Shown: positions 19,059-27,426 of the stretch, piece after piece
How the letters are laid out: each line of letters opens with the position of its first letter
Position numbering within the stretch: position 1 is the stretch's first letter
Origin: Bacteroidales bacterium
GTDB lineage: Bacteria > Bacteroidota > Bacteroidia > Bacteroidales > Marinilabiliaceae
DNA length: 64,000 bases
Assembly: GCA_024401365.1 (NCBI GenBank)
Contig: JAKSLE010000010.1
Location: 27,677 to 91,676, forward strand
Reading direction: 5' to 3'
Translations under genes and position numbers: made by a program
The notes under the pieces: model-generated
What the model was told of the DNA's origin: nothing
Seen by the model: the letters and a program-made list of their open reading frames with translations, nothing else
The model's database searches: none

Positions 19059-19129
19059 TGCCCAATAGTATAATGGCAGTACAGAAGATTTTGGTTCTTT
19101 TAGTCCGCGTTCGAATCACGGTTGGGCAA
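19059..19129 (+). tRNA. tRNA-Gln (TTG)
   Basis: Acceptor TGCCCAA pairs perfectly with TTGGGCA; anticodon stem GAAGA/TCTTT around TTTTGGT gives anticodon TTG. T-arm is CCGCG/CACGG with one mismatch. CCA is not encoded. The D-arm and anticodon arm are almost identical to the preceding tRNA-Gln(CTG), so the pair looks like a tandem duplication with anticodon divergence. Confidence 0.9.
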
Positions 19130-19134
19130 CTGCA

Positions 19135-19168
19135 AAAGAGAGAAAACTGAAAAGTTTTCTCTCTTTTT
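19135..19168 (+). terminator. Intrinsic terminator after the tRNA-Gln pair
   Basis: Fourteen paired bases (19135-19148 with 19153-19166), loop GAAA, running into a T-run. Confidence 0.85.
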
Positions 19169-19200
19169 GTTTTTACCACTTGAAGTCTCATATTTTTGGT

Positions 19201-19208
19201 TACCTTTG
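19201..19208 (+). promoter_or_regulatory. -7 box of recA
   Basis: TACCTTTG, 25 bases before the recA start codon. The -33 position holds CTTG (19179-19182), 18 bases upstream, an acceptable match. Confidence 0.6.
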
Positions 19209-19232
19209 CTTGTAACAAATTTTTGAGAAATA

Positions 19233-20327
19233 ATGGCACAAAACAACAACACTCAAGTTAGTGACGAGAAAGCAAGTAAGCTCTTGGCTCTTAAACTTAC
19301 GATGGACAAAATCGACAAGACGTATGGTAAGGGTACTATCATGAAGATGAGCGACCAGCACATCGACAAAATCCCTGTCATATCGTCTGGCTCTCTTGGC
19401 CTCGATATTGCCCTCGGAGTTGGCGGTTATCCACGCGGACGAATCATCGAAATCTATGGCCCTGAGTCATCAGGTAAGACTACTCTCGCTATCCACGCTA
19501 TCGCTGAAGCTCAGAAAACCGGTGGTACTGCAGCCTTCATCGATGCTGAACACGCTTTCGACCGCTTCTATGCAGAGAAATTGGGAGTTAACATGAATGA
19601 ACTCCTTATATCTCAGCCAGATAACGGCGAACAGGCTCTCGAAATAGCCGATCAGCTTATCCGCTCCTCTGCTATCGATATCATCGTAATCGACTCTGTC
19701 GCAGCTCTTACTCCTAAGGCTGAAATCGAGGGCGATATGGGTGATAACAAACTTGGCCTCCAGGCACGCCTCATGTCTCAGGCTCTTCGTAAACTGACAG
19801 CTTCTATCAACAAGACGCAGACAACTTGTATCTTTATCAACCAGTTGCGCGAGAAGATAGGTGTCATGTTCGGTAACCCAGAGACTACAACTGGCGGTAA
19901 CGCCCTTAAGTTCTACTCGTCTGTACGTATCGAAATCCGTAAAAAGGGTTCTCCTATCAAGGACGGCGAGGAGGCAGTAGGTGCTCTCGCAACTGTTAAG
20001 GTGGTTAAGAATAAGGTGGCTCCTCCTTTCCGTAAGGCTGAGTTCGAAATACGATACGGCGAGGGTATTTCTCGAGTGTCGGAAATCTGCGACCTCGCAA
20101 CCGATCTGGATATCATCAAGAAGTCTGGTTCTTGGTTCAGCTACAACGATAAGAAAATCGCTCAGGGTCGTGAGGCTGTCCTCACCCTTCTGCGCTCTAA
20201 CCAGGAACTCCAGGATGAAATATCCGAAAAGGTTCTTGCTCGTATAGCTCAGGGCGATAACCCAATGCCTGAAATGTCCGAGGAGGAAAAGGCAGAGCAG
20301 GGCCCAGAGCCTACATCAGCAGATTAA
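19233..20327 (+). CDS. recA: Recombinase A
   Basis: 364 residues. It forms filaments on single-stranded DNA, drives strand exchange and promotes LexA-type self-cleavage. The Walker A motif GPESSGKTT is at about residues 77-85, Walker B is in [12 protein letters not shown], and loop L2 lies in the [16 protein letters not shown] region. The C-terminal tail is acidic ([20 protein letters not shown]), as usual. It is monocistronic between its own promoter and a strong terminator. No SOS box was recognised upstream. Confidence 0.98.
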   Translation: MAQNNNTQVSDEKASKLLALKLTMDKIDKTYGKGTIMKMSDQHIDKIPVISSGSLGLDIALGVGGYPRGRIIEIYGPESSGKTTLAIHAIAEAQKTGGTAAFIDAEHAFDRFYAEKLGVNMNELLISQPDNGEQALEIADQLIRSSAIDIIVIDSVAALTPKAEIEGDMGDNKLGLQARLMSQALRKLTASINKTQTTCIFINQLREKIGVMFGNPETTTGGNALKFYSSVRIEIRKKGSPIKDGEEAVGALATVKVVKNKVAPPFRKAEFEIRYGEGISRVSEICDLATDLDIIKKSGSWFSYNDKKIAQGREAVLTLLRSNQELQDEISEKVLARIAQGDNPMPEMSEEEKAEQGPEPTSAD

Positions 20328-20347
20328 TTTTTTGCTAATCATAAATT

Positions 20348-20384
20348 AATAGGCCAGTTCGAATATCGGACCGGCCTATTTTTT
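20348..20384 (+). terminator. Bidirectional terminator between recA and the dehydrogenase gene
   Basis: AATAGGCC (20348-20355) pairs with GGCCTATT (20373-20380) with further inner pairing, followed by T's. It abuts the stop codon of the convergent minus-strand gene, so it probably serves both. Confidence 0.8.
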
Positions 20385-21312
20385 ATCTGTCTATAAACGC
20401 TTTGCAGTTTGCTATCGCTATCTTGAGCAACCTCACCCTGGCTTCTTTGGTGGCCCACGCAATATGTGGGGTAATGTAACAATTCTTACATCCTATAAGC
20501 GGACTCCCATCTCTAGGTGGCTCTTGCTGCATCACATCAATGCCTGCCGCCATAATCTTTCCTGATTTAAGGGCTTGAGATAGTGCGACTTCATCTACTA
20601 GACCACCACGACCGCAGTTGATAATTATACCACTGTTTTTCATCATGCCTAGGGTAGTGGCATTGATTATCTTTTCTGTGTCAGGTACTAGCGGACAGTG
20701 TAGCGAGACTACATCTGCCTCCTTAAACATATCGTCTTTCGAAACGCTTTCTATCCAGTCTGGTAAATCTTTCTTGCTCGTGACAGCTATCACTTTCATC
20801 CCAAATGCGTGGGCTATCTGTGCTGTGGCCATGCCTGTATTGCCTAGCCCTACTAGCCCCATGGTCTTGCCTGCCAACTCTATCAGTGGCGTGTCTCTCA
20901 TCGAGAAGTCCGCATTGCACCCCCATAGACCTTCATGAACTTGATTGCTGTAGTGGTCTACTCGCTGTACTATGTTCAATAGGTGCGCAAATACCATCTG
21001 CGCTACCGATGCAGTGGAGTACGCTGGTATGTTTGTGACAACTACCCCTCGCCTCTTCGCAGCTTCTAGGTCCACCACGTTCATGCCAGTGGCTAATATG
21101 CCAATGTACTTCATCTGTGGTAGCTGCTCCATTATGGCATCGTCAATTACAACTTTATTTGTCAATACCATATCCATGCCTTGACACCTTCCGATAGTCT
21201 CTTCTGGCAATGTGCGGTCGTATGTCGTAACGTCTGCTATCTGCTTCAATTCATCCCAGTTCAGGTCTTCTCCTGTCAGGGTATATGAGTCAAGTACAAC
21301 AAGTTTCTTCAT
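20383..21312 (-). CDS. D-2-hydroxyacid dehydrogenase (NAD-dependent), glycerate dehydrogenase-like
   Basis: 309 residues from the preferred start MKKLVVLD at 21312. An upstream in-frame ATG at 21348 is rejected because it lies inside the fabH terminator hairpin. The NAD fold is seen in TMGLVGLGNTGMATAQ, followed by the catalytic Arg region CGRGGLVDE, the Glu region and the His of PHIAWATKEAR. The family reduces 2-oxo acids to D-2-hydroxy acids; the C-terminal features suit hydroxypyruvate/glycerate dehydrogenase, but the substrate cannot be fixed from sequence. Codon choice is of the G/A-ending leading-strand type. Confidence 0.88.
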   Translation of the reverse strand: MKKLVVLDSYTLTGEDLNWDELKQIADVTTYDRTLPEETIGRCQGMDMVLTNKVVIDDAIMEQLPQMKYIGILATGMNVVDLEAAKRRGVVVTNIPAYSTASVAQMVFAHLLNIVQRVDHYSNQVHEGLWGCNADFSMRDTPLIELAGKTMGLVGLGNTGMATAQIAHAFGMKVIAVTSKKDLPDWIESVSKDDMFKEADVVSLHCPLVPDTEKIINATTLGMMKNSGIIINCGRGGLVDEVALSQALKSGKIMAAGIDVMQQEPPRDGSPLIGCKNCYITPHIAWATKEARVRLLKIAIANCKAFIDR

Positions 21313-21321
21313 ATTGTGCAT

Positions 21322-21358
21322 AAAATAAAAAAGCGCTAAGTAATACATACTCAGCGCT
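21322..21358 (-). terminator. Terminator of fabH (minus strand)
   Basis: AGCGCT at 21332-21337 and at 21353-21358, with inner AGTA/TACT pairing, is followed on the minus strand by TTTTTTATTTTA. Confidence 0.8.
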
Positions 21359-21384
21359 ATATAGTGTTTGTCTAAATCCTTGGT

Positions 21385-22368
21385 TTAGTAACCCCACTTG
21401 TAGTAAAGTGCACCCCAAGTAAAGCCGGCACCAAATGCAGCAAAGATAAGTGTGTCACCCTTCTTGAGCTGCTTCTCCCACTCATACAAGCACAATGGAA
21501 TTGTTGCCGATGTAGTGTTACCGTACTTCTGAATGTTGATCATTACCTTGTCCTTTGGAAGCTCCATGCGGTCAGCTGTAGCATCAATAATACGCAAGTT
21601 CGCCTGGTGTGGAACCAACCACGCAATGTCGTCAGCTACCAAGTTGTTCTTCTTCATGATGTCAACTGTAGCATCAGCCATACGTGTTACAGCATACTTG
21701 AATACCTGCTTGCCTTCCTGGTATACAAAGTGCTCGTGGTTGTCAACTGTCTCGTGACTTGCTGGCTTAACCGAACCACCTGCAATAACCTTCAACCAGT
21801 GACGACCCATACCGTCTGTGTGAAGATTTGAGTCCATCAAACCTATTGGCTCTTCTGTTGGCTCTATCAAACATGCTGTTGCAGCATCACCAAAAAGTAC
21901 ACATGTTGTACGGTCTGTATAATCTGTAATGGCCGACATCTTCTCTGCCGATACCAAAATAGCTCTCTTCTTATAACCTGTGCGGATATACTGTGCTACA
22001 AGGTCAAGACCATAAAGGAAGCCCGAACATGCACCATTCATATCAAATGCAATGGCATCACGTATATCACACTTGTCACAAATAATAGCTGCTGTCGAAG
22101 GAACAGGAGCATCAGGAGTAACTGTCGTACATACGACTAAGTCAATGTCCTCTGGCTTGAGATTCTTCTTTGCCAACAAATCCTTGACTGCCTCTGCACC
22201 CATGTCCGAAGCACCAAGTCCTTCTCCTTTCAAAATGCGACGCTCCTTAATACCTACGCGAGTCATAATCCACTCGTCGTTAGTGTCGACCATCTTGCTG
22301 AGGTCTTCATTGGTTAGTTTAGTTTCAGGTAAATAAGCACCAATACCTGTAATGACAGCATTAACCAT
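21385..22368 (-). CDS. fabH: 3-oxoacyl-ACP synthase III
   Basis: 327 residues. It starts fatty-acid synthesis by condensing an acyl-CoA primer with malonyl-ACP. The catalytic Cys114 is in [11 protein letters not shown], the His in [12 protein letters not shown] and the Asn in [11 protein letters not shown]. The N-terminus ([16 protein letters not shown]) and [13 protein letters not shown] are typical. It is not next to plsX or rpmF, the usual partners in Bacteroidales. Because branched-chain primers are common in Bacteroidota, it probably also uses acyl-CoAs from Val, Leu and Ile; that is inference from family biology. Confidence 0.95.
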   Translation of the reverse strand: MVNAVITGIGAYLPETKLTNEDLSKMVDTNDEWIMTRVGIKERRILKGEGLGASDMGAEAVKDLLAKKNLKPEDIDLVVCTTVTPDAPVPSTAAIICDKCDIRDAIAFDMNGACSGFLYGLDLVAQYIRTGYKKRAILVSAEKMSAITDYTDRTTCVLFGDAATACLIEPTEEPIGLMDSNLHTDGMGRHWLKVIAGGSVKPASHETVDNHEHFVYQEGKQVFKYAVTRMADATVDIMKKNNLVADDIAWLVPHQANLRIIDATADRMELPKDKVMINIQKYGNTTSATIPLCLYEWEKQLKKGDTLIFAAFGAGFTWGALYYKWGY

Positions 22369-22444
22369 ATATAAATTCGAATTTACTTAATGTTTTTATA
22401 CTCACTATCGGCATACTCATCACCAAATAGTGTACATACAAATG

Positions 22445-22452
22445 CAAAGGTA
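22445..22452 (-). promoter_or_regulatory. Probable -7 box for fabH
   Basis: The minus strand reads TACCTTTG about 77 bases before the fabH start. No clear -33 TTTG was found at normal spacing. Confidence 0.45.
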
Positions 22453-22569
22453 CAAAACTTTATCAAAGAATAAGGTATTTTTCTCATAAAACGGAAAAAT
22501 TACTTCTACATAGTCCCTCAAATACCTCTCGAACATATCTCTCTTTGTAATAAATTAAACCTAAAAATA

Positions 22570-22599
22570 TTTGAATTTCCAGAAAAAGCATTACCTTTG
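22570..22599 (+). promoter_or_regulatory. Promoter of the CAT-anticodon tRNA
   Basis: TTTG (22570-22573), 18 bases, TACCTTTG (22592-22599). It is positioned about 48 bases before the tRNA. Confidence 0.75.
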
Positions 22600-22647
22600 C
22601 ACTGCAATTAGGCCTAGTGCCTAAGGCGCAAAATACTGAAAAGTATC

Positions 22648-22721
22648 GGTCCCATAGCTCAGTTGGTTAGAGCACCTGACTCATAATCAGGGAGTCACAG
22701 GTTCAAGCCCTGTTAGGACCA
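22648..22721 (+). tRNA. tRNA with CAT anticodon (elongator Met or Ile2)
   Basis: Acceptor GGTCCCA pairs with TAGGACC, with one C-A mismatch at the sixth pair. The D-arm is GCTCAGTTGGTTAGAGC, the anticodon stem CCTGA/TCAGG with loop CTCATAA, and the T-arm ACAGG-TTCAAGC-CCTGT. CCA is not encoded. The first pair G-C excludes initiator tRNA. Elongator Met is favoured; Ile2 (lysidine-modified) cannot be excluded by eye. Confidence 0.9.
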
Positions 22722-22725
22722 CATA

Positions 22726-22766
22726 AAAAGAGAGTGCATCTTCTGATACACTCTCTTTTGTTTTTT
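22726..22766 (+). terminator. Terminator after the CAT tRNA
   Basis: AAAAGAGAGTG (22726-22736) pairs with CACTCTCTTTT (22749-22759), followed by G and six T. Confidence 0.85.
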
Positions 22767-22778
22767 CATCACCCTGTC

Positions 22779-24989
22779 TCAGATTCCTAACTTCAGGGAT
22801 AGCTCTACTGTAAATGGCCTGATAAACGTGCCGGCCATCAGATAGTTCTTGTACTTCGAACCGTCTTCTACAAGGTCAGCACTGCTTATATTCCCACTGG
22901 CCCCTTTTTGATTCAACATATTGATAACATTGAGACTTACCCCCAACATCGTGTTGATCTTGCAGTCTACACCCCCAAATGTCTCAACTCGCTCTTTGAA
23001 ATACAACGAGTTAGTCTTGTTGACATATTGCTTGCTGATGTAGCGACCACTTAACCAGATCCTCCAACGATTGACAGTGTACGATGGGTCAATGGAGACT
23101 TCTACTTTGTGTAGGTTGGTCACATTCTTGTCACTGAAGTCATAGTGCTCTGTTACCCCATCACTGAATGTCGGCGCAAATTCAAAGTCTTTGTATTGGG
23201 GATTCCTAATGGCAAATTGTAAGTGAAGCGATAGCCCCCCTACAGGATTTATCACAGCGTCTGTCGTCCAACCAATCGACTCAATGCCATATGTGACGGG
23301 TAGCGAGAGCGACTCCACAAAGCCGATAGGACTGCCATTCACCTCTTTTTGTAACTCATGCTGGAACATCGATCGCGAACTGTAATTGCTTTGCGATATG
23401 TATACCAACTGCGATACAATATTTATGGTATTGTTGACGTATGCTAATCCAAATTGACCGAACTTGGTGTCCGTAGGCTTGGTGTCAGGATAGAGGTATC
23501 CACCAAAATCAAAGAGACTCTTGTTGGCTCTGGTAAATACTCCTTGCCCCCTGAATGATAACCCCTTAATTATCTTGTAGTTAATGTCTAAGCCTGCCGC
23601 ACCGTTCCAGATATTTCTGTCAAAGGTGGTCAACTTGCCTTGCGTGAGGTTAAAGCCGGCTCGCCTGTCATTGCTGTGGTCTCCTCCTATATTGTTGGCT
23701 GCTTCTCCATTGAGGGTTTTGAACTCTAACCTTGCAAAGGCTTCCATATACAGCGCATCTCCTAGCTGCCATTTGTCTCCTATGTACGCAGCTGTTTTGT
23801 GCTCTTCTCCTTTGTAATATTCTCCGGCTGTGTTGAAATTGTAATATTCTTTGCCATTCCAGAGTAGTATCTTCGGACTTTTTTCTACTTCGTGAGCATA
23901 ACTTGCCGAGGAGGCCGTAGTCCTGGCTCTGTCATAGTAGTAGTCTATGCCTAGAGTCACATCGTTGTTCTCTCCTTTCCATAGCATCTCGGCATTGTTC
24001 ATCCAGGTGTTGTCGTACGAGTCGTATTGCGTCAGCGTACGCCTTTGTAATTGCCCCACAAAGGCCTTCCCGTCTTTGTAGCTGTACCCAGCCTCTTCTC
24101 TTACCGTCTCAGCACCACTGATGTTGTGCATCTGCCTGTAGGCACGGGCCAACTTGAGCCTGCTCTTGTATGATAGGGTAATGTTGTCGTTCAACTGGTA
24201 GTTGAAGGTGTACGTAAGGTGATGGGTCTTGTCCGTACTGCCTTTCTTGAGGTCTACTTCTTGCTTCTCACCTGTCTTGAAATTCTCAATTTCCATCTTC
24301 ATCATGTCGGGTAAATAGGTGTCTTTGCCCAACGAGAACCCTTTGACTTGCTTTACATTGCCATTGCCCGCAAAAATAAATGGACCGTAGTTCTCACTTA
24401 TACTCATGTAGTTTACATGCTGATATACAAAGGACATATACCTGTTCTCTCCTTCAAATATCTTTATTACTCCGGCTTTGTAAAACTGATGCCTGTCTTT
24501 CCACTTCGTCTGGTCTAAGTGATTTGACCCTGGGTCAAAATTCTGATAGGTGCTGAGCGATACGCCTACCCTAGATTTGGGCATGAGCCCACTGATGTTG
24601 TAGTCTATCTTGTGCTGTCCGAATGTACCTATAGTATAATGGAGCGAATTGCGTACAACATGACTCCATAGCTTGTTGTAACTGTTGACGTAATTGTTGA
24701 CTTCCCCATATCTCATGGCTGTCTCCATTGGCGCCATCTTGCCAGTAGCCGACGCACTTACACCTCCATGCCACGATTTGTACGGAAACATCTGATACTT
24801 GAAGTACGAAACGGGTAACCCATCTTCATATATCTGTACTGCCGAATAATTGTTAGTGGGTAATCCTAACGAAATCTCCCTGGGCTTACTGTCCGAGGAG
24901 GCATTGAGCATAATGTCATTATTCTGCGCAATGCACGGTACAAGCATAATGCTTGATAATATTATCGTAAAAAATAGTCTGGCCATCAT
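22779..24989 (-). CDS. Outer-membrane beta-barrel protein, TonB-dependent-receptor-like
   Basis: 736 residues with an N-terminal signal peptide ending near ...LVPCIAQ. The rest is a series of alternating amphipathic strands with aromatic girdles, ending in strands such as NVINMLNQKGASGNI, typical of the barrel end of TonB-dependent receptors. A short plug-like start (TNNYSAVQIYEDGLPVSY) is present, but no TonB box or carboxypeptidase-like extension was recognised, and it is shorter than most SusC-type proteins. No SusD partner is adjacent. It may import a small ligand; nothing in the context identifies it. No cobalamin or other riboswitch was found upstream. Confidence 0.7.
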   Translation of the reverse strand: MMARLFFTIILSSIMLVPCIAQNNDIMLNASSDSKPREISLGLPTNNYSAVQIYEDGLPVSYFKYQMFPYKSWHGGVSASATGKMAPMETAMRYGEVNNYVNSYNKLWSHVVRNSLHYTIGTFGQHKIDYNISGLMPKSRVGVSLSTYQNFDPGSNHLDQTKWKDRHQFYKAGVIKIFEGENRYMSFVYQHVNYMSISENYGPFIFAGNGNVKQVKGFSLGKDTYLPDMMKMEIENFKTGEKQEVDLKKGSTDKTHHLTYTFNYQLNDNITLSYKSRLKLARAYRQMHNISGAETVREEAGYSYKDGKAFVGQLQRRTLTQYDSYDNTWMNNAEMLWKGENNDVTLGIDYYYDRARTTASSASYAHEVEKSPKILLWNGKEYYNFNTAGEYYKGEEHKTAAYIGDKWQLGDALYMEAFARLEFKTLNGEAANNIGGDHSNDRRAGFNLTQGKLTTFDRNIWNGAAGLDINYKIIKGLSFRGQGVFTRANKSLFDFGGYLYPDTKPTDTKFGQFGLAYVNNTINIVSQLVYISQSNYSSRSMFQHELQKEVNGSPIGFVESLSLPVTYGIESIGWTTDAVINPVGGLSLHLQFAIRNPQYKDFEFAPTFSDGVTEHYDFSDKNVTNLHKVEVSIDPSYTVNRWRIWLSGRYISKQYVNKTNSLYFKERVETFGGVDCKINTMLGVSLNVINMLNQKGASGNISSADLVEDGSKYKNYLMAGTFIRPFTVELSLKLGI

Positions 24990-25067
24990 TTGTCGTGTTT
25001 CACTGCTATTATGGTAGCTTCTTTGCTATGTGAACTTATCAAGTACAAATATAGGAATAATTATTAA

Positions 25068-25098
25068 ATAAAAAAACCGAATCGTTTCACAACGATTC
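25068..25098 (-). terminator. Strong minus-strand terminator upstream of the barrel gene
   Basis: CCGAATCGTT (25075-25084) pairs perfectly with AACGATTCGG (25089-25098), loop TCAC, followed on the minus strand by seven T. It insulates the barrel gene from metF transcription. Confidence 0.85.
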
Positions 25099-25283
25099 GG
25101 GAACTAAGTATGAGAAAAAACCTTAACAATTTCGACAAACCATCTGTCTGTCTATTTTTTCCTTTCTTCACGTCAACACGACGATTTGAACAAACCTCTA
25201 TATTATTATCAAACGGTCTAATTAATTAAAAGCAATTCACATTAAACTCATAATCGCTTCCGATTACATTGCAAACATACATC

Positions 25284-25315
25284 AACAAAATAGGGTGAGC
25301 GAAATCTTTTCACCC
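25284..25315 (-). terminator. Terminator after metF (minus strand)
   Basis: GGGTGA (25293-25298) pairs with TCACCC (25310-25315), followed on the minus strand by TATTTTGTT. The stem is only six pairs. Confidence 0.55.
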
Positions 25316-25386
25316 ACCCTTCAATATTTTTCAACAAAGGTCTCTTTATCCCTTTCGTTTTTCAACAAAAGTCAACTTTTCTTCAA

Positions 25387-26337
25387 TCAATATATCCTCT
25401 TCGCTACTTCTATCACACTGTCCGATGCCATCAATGTGTAAAAATGTAGGTTTGGTACCCCATGCGCCATCAAATCTTTACATTGCATGGTGAGCCATTC
25501 TATACCTACAACTTTCGCATCTGCATCTGTCTTGCATTTTTCTAGCTCTCTCACTAGGTCGTCTGGCATATTCACACCAAATACTTTTGGAAGTACTGAT
25601 AATTGCGACAACTTCTTTATAGGCTTGAGCCCTGGTATGATAGGAACAGTTATGCCAACAGCTCTGCATTTTTCTACAAACTTGTAGTATGCTTCGTTGT
25701 CATAAAACATCTGCGTTACTATGTACCCAGCTCCAGCATCTACCTTGGCCTTGAGGTACCTTATGTCACTGTCCATGTTGGGCGCCTCTTCGTGCTTCTC
25801 TGGATACCCAGCTACTCCATAACTGAATTTTTTCGTCAGCGGATCATTGCTCGTGCCGTCAAGGAACTTCCCGTTGTTGAAGTCGTTTACCTGCGCTATC
25901 AGGTCCGACGCATGCTTGTGACAGTCCTTGGCATCTACAAGGGTCTCTTTGTCATTGTCTCCTCTTAATAGCAGAAGGTCATGTATCCCAAGGAAGTTGA
26001 GGTCTATAAGCACATACTCTGTCTCACTTTGTGTAAAACCCGAACATACAATGTGGGGGACAGTGGGTATACCATACCTGTGTTGTATGGCAGCCGCTAC
26101 TGCTACAGTGCCAGGACGCTTCCTTACAAACATCTTCTTGTACCTGCCGTCTTCCGAGGTCTGATATACTGGCTCAGAATGGTGACTGGTGATGTTTATA
26201 TATAATGGATTGAATTCCTTGAATTGATCAATGTTAGCAAATACTTTCTCTATACTGTTGCCTTTCAATGGAGGTAGTACCTCAATCGAAAAACCAGTCT
26301 TCGTACGCTGCTGTAGTATCTCGCTTACTGTAGCCAT
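25387..26337 (-). CDS. metF: Methylenetetrahydrofolate reductase
   Basis: 316 residues from ATG at 26337; a TTG codon just upstream is an unlikely start. The flavoenzyme reduces 5,10-methylene-THF to 5-methyl-THF for methionine synthesis. Seen are the N-terminal SIEVLPPLKG (catalytic Glu of the SxExxPP motif), ITSHHSEPVY, HIVCSG, LLLLRGDND and GAGYIVTQMFYDN. No metH gene or SAM riboswitch is adjacent. It is monocistronic on the minus strand. Confidence 0.95.
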   Translation of the reverse strand: MATVSEILQQRTKTGFSIEVLPPLKGNSIEKVFANIDQFKEFNPLYINITSHHSEPVYQTSEDGRYKKMFVRKRPGTVAVAAAIQHRYGIPTVPHIVCSGFTQSETEYVLIDLNFLGIHDLLLLRGDNDKETLVDAKDCHKHASDLIAQVNDFNNGKFLDGTSNDPLTKKFSYGVAGYPEKHEEAPNMDSDIRYLKAKVDAGAGYIVTQMFYDNEAYYKFVEKCRAVGITVPIIPGLKPIKKLSQLSVLPKVFGVNMPDDLVRELEKCKTDADAKVVGIEWLTMQCKDLMAHGVPNLHFYTLMASDSVIEVAKRIY

Positions 26338-26376
26338 CAATTATCCTTGTTTATAGTGAATGTTCTATTTCACTCG

Positions 26377-26384
26377 CAAAGATA
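26377..26384 (-). promoter_or_regulatory. Probable -7 box for metF
   Basis: The minus strand reads TATCTTTG, about 40 bases before the metF start. No clear -33 box was seen. Confidence 0.45.
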
Positions 26385-26430
26385 GCCATTTCTCATTCTC
26401 ATGCCTCATTTTTACTTCGCTATTATTCGA

Positions 26431-26585
26431 AAAACTGCGAGCAACAACTACCTTCTATACTATTAGCGACTGATCACTAAATAAAAAAACTGCGAGCAAC
26501 AACTACCTTCTATACTATCAGCGACTGATCACTAAATAAAAAAACTGCGAGCAACATATAGGCTCTCTTGTATCTCTATATAACT
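26431..26585 (-). repeat. Tandem array of the 55-base intergenic repeat (three units)
   Basis: The core GTTGCTCGCAGTTTTTTTAT is read on the minus strand. Core copies (+ strand TGCGAGCAAC) are at 26436-26445, 26491-26500 and 26546-26555, exactly 55 bases apart. Units 26431-26485 and 26486-26540 differ at one base; the third unit keeps the core but diverges afterwards. The array lies between the divergent metF and acidic-protein genes. It is the same family as the array at 41.4 kb, in the opposite orientation. Confidence 0.9.
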
Positions 26586-26649
26586 ATCAACGCTATTCCT
26601 AGAGCTCATATACTAACTGTAAATTGTTGAAAAACGTTCTGCATAACCG

Positions 26650-26681
26650 CTTGCATAATCGCATCCAAAAAATTACCTTTG
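26650..26681 (+). promoter_or_regulatory. Promoter of the acidic membrane protein gene
   Basis: CTTG (26650-26653), 20 bases, TACCTTTG (26674-26681). The predicted transcription start (about 26688) lies only some 9 bases before the ATG at 26697, so the mRNA is nearly leaderless. This also rules out the in-frame TTG at 26679 as the start. Confidence 0.65.
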
Positions 26682-26696
26682 CCCAAAAAGGTAATC

Positions 26697-27251
26697 ATGA
26701 AATTACTCATCGGTGTCATATTGGTAGTCATCGCTCTCATCATGAAGAAACGTGAGGCTAAGTCGGCAGAGAAGACCCCTTCCACGCCTCGCCCCGCTAT
26801 GCCGGCCGATGAGGTGTTGCGCCGACATAGAGAAATGGTCGAGCAACAGATGCGCCAACTGCAGGAGCAGCAGCCAATAGATAGCGAGGAGTACGACGAG
26901 GACGAGAACTACGACGAAGATGAGGAGTATGAGGAGGAGGACGAGGAATACGAGGATGAGGAGTACGAGGAGGATGATACCCCAGTATACGAACCTATCC
27001 CCGCTGCATACGACGAACCGGTGCCTGTACAGCTGCCTCAGCCTGCACAGTCCTATTATCAGCAGAATATGAACCCTACATCCTTGGCCGATGGCTTGCC
27101 TGTAGAGGGTGTCTCTGCTTTCGCTAATGCACAGAACGATAACGATATATCAAATGCGCCAACATCTGCTCAGCAGGATTCTTCCCTAACCGCAGATGAT
27201 ATGCGCCGCGCTATTATATACCAGACTATCCTGGAACGACCTAAATTCTAA
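26697..27251 (+). CDS. Small membrane-anchored acidic low-complexity protein
   Basis: 184 residues from ATG at 26697. One N-terminal membrane helix (LLIGVILVVIALIM) is followed by a basic patch, a possible coiled segment (DEVLRRHREMVEQQMRQLQ), then about 45 residues made almost entirely of Glu, Asp and Tyr, a Pro/Gln-rich stretch, and a conserved-looking end ADDMRRAIIYQTILERPKF. Function is not recognised. The ordered C-terminus after a disordered acidic linker suggests a docking peptide presented from the membrane. It is encoded just upstream of greA but with its own promoter. Confidence 0.75.
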   Translation: MKLLIGVILVVIALIMKKREAKSAEKTPSTPRPAMPADEVLRRHREMVEQQMRQLQEQQPIDSEEYDEDENYDEDEEYEEEDEEYEDEEYEEDDTPVYEPIPAAYDEPVPVQLPQPAQSYYQQNMNPTSLADGLPVEGVSAFANAQNDNDISNAPTSAQQDSSLTADDMRRAIIYQTILERPKF

Positions 27252-27300
27252 TATACTCCCCCTTATAAATGTGGTGTGGGTAAAATATTTTCCGTTCTCC

Positions 27301-27331
27301 CTTGACTTTGTCAAAAATAGCGCTAACTTTG
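27301..27331 (+). promoter_or_regulatory. Promoter of greA
   Basis: CTTG (27301-27304), 19 bases, TAACTTTG (27324-27331). Transcription should begin near 27338, about 90 bases before the start codon. Confidence 0.6.
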
Positions 27332-27352
27332 TGAAAAAATATTAATAAGCAA

Positions 27353-27394
27353 CAGGGTCCTGAAGTGCATAGTTTCAGGATTCTTGTTTTTTTT
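27353..27394 (+). terminator. Terminator hairpin inside the greA leader
   Basis: TCCTGAA (27358-27364) pairs with TTCAGGA (27374-27380), extended by CAGGG/TCTTG with one bulged T, followed by eight T (27387-27394). It lies after the promoter and before the greA start at 27427, so it can end most transcripts early. See the finding on greA autoregulation. Confidence 0.75.
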
Positions 27395-27426
27395 ACGTTT
27401 AACAGATAATAATTAGACTATAAAAT

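Larger units (their letters stand above)
24990..25386. other. Intergenic region between the barrel gene and metF
   Basis: 397 bases, C-rich on the + strand. It holds two minus-strand terminator hairpins (25068-25098 and 25284-25315), a possible minus-strand -7 box TATATTTG at 25044-25051 for the barrel gene, and two direct copies of TTTTTCAACAAA (about 25327 and 25360) near the end of metF. No ORF, riboswitch or RNA gene is supported. Confidence 0.6.

Noticed and set aside
21313-21348. Upstream ATG start for the 2-hydroxyacid dehydrogenase
   Set aside because: It lies within the fabH terminator hairpin, and family alignment begins at MKKLVVLD.
24990-25386. Cobalamin, SAM or TPP riboswitch upstream of the barrel gene or metF
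   Set aside because: None of the conserved core sequences was found on either strand; the hairpins present are simple terminators.
26431-26585. Regularly spaced repeats resembling a CRISPR array
   Set aside because: The whole 55-base unit is repeated rather than a repeat with unique spacers, the T-run core is not CRISPR-like, and no cas genes are present.
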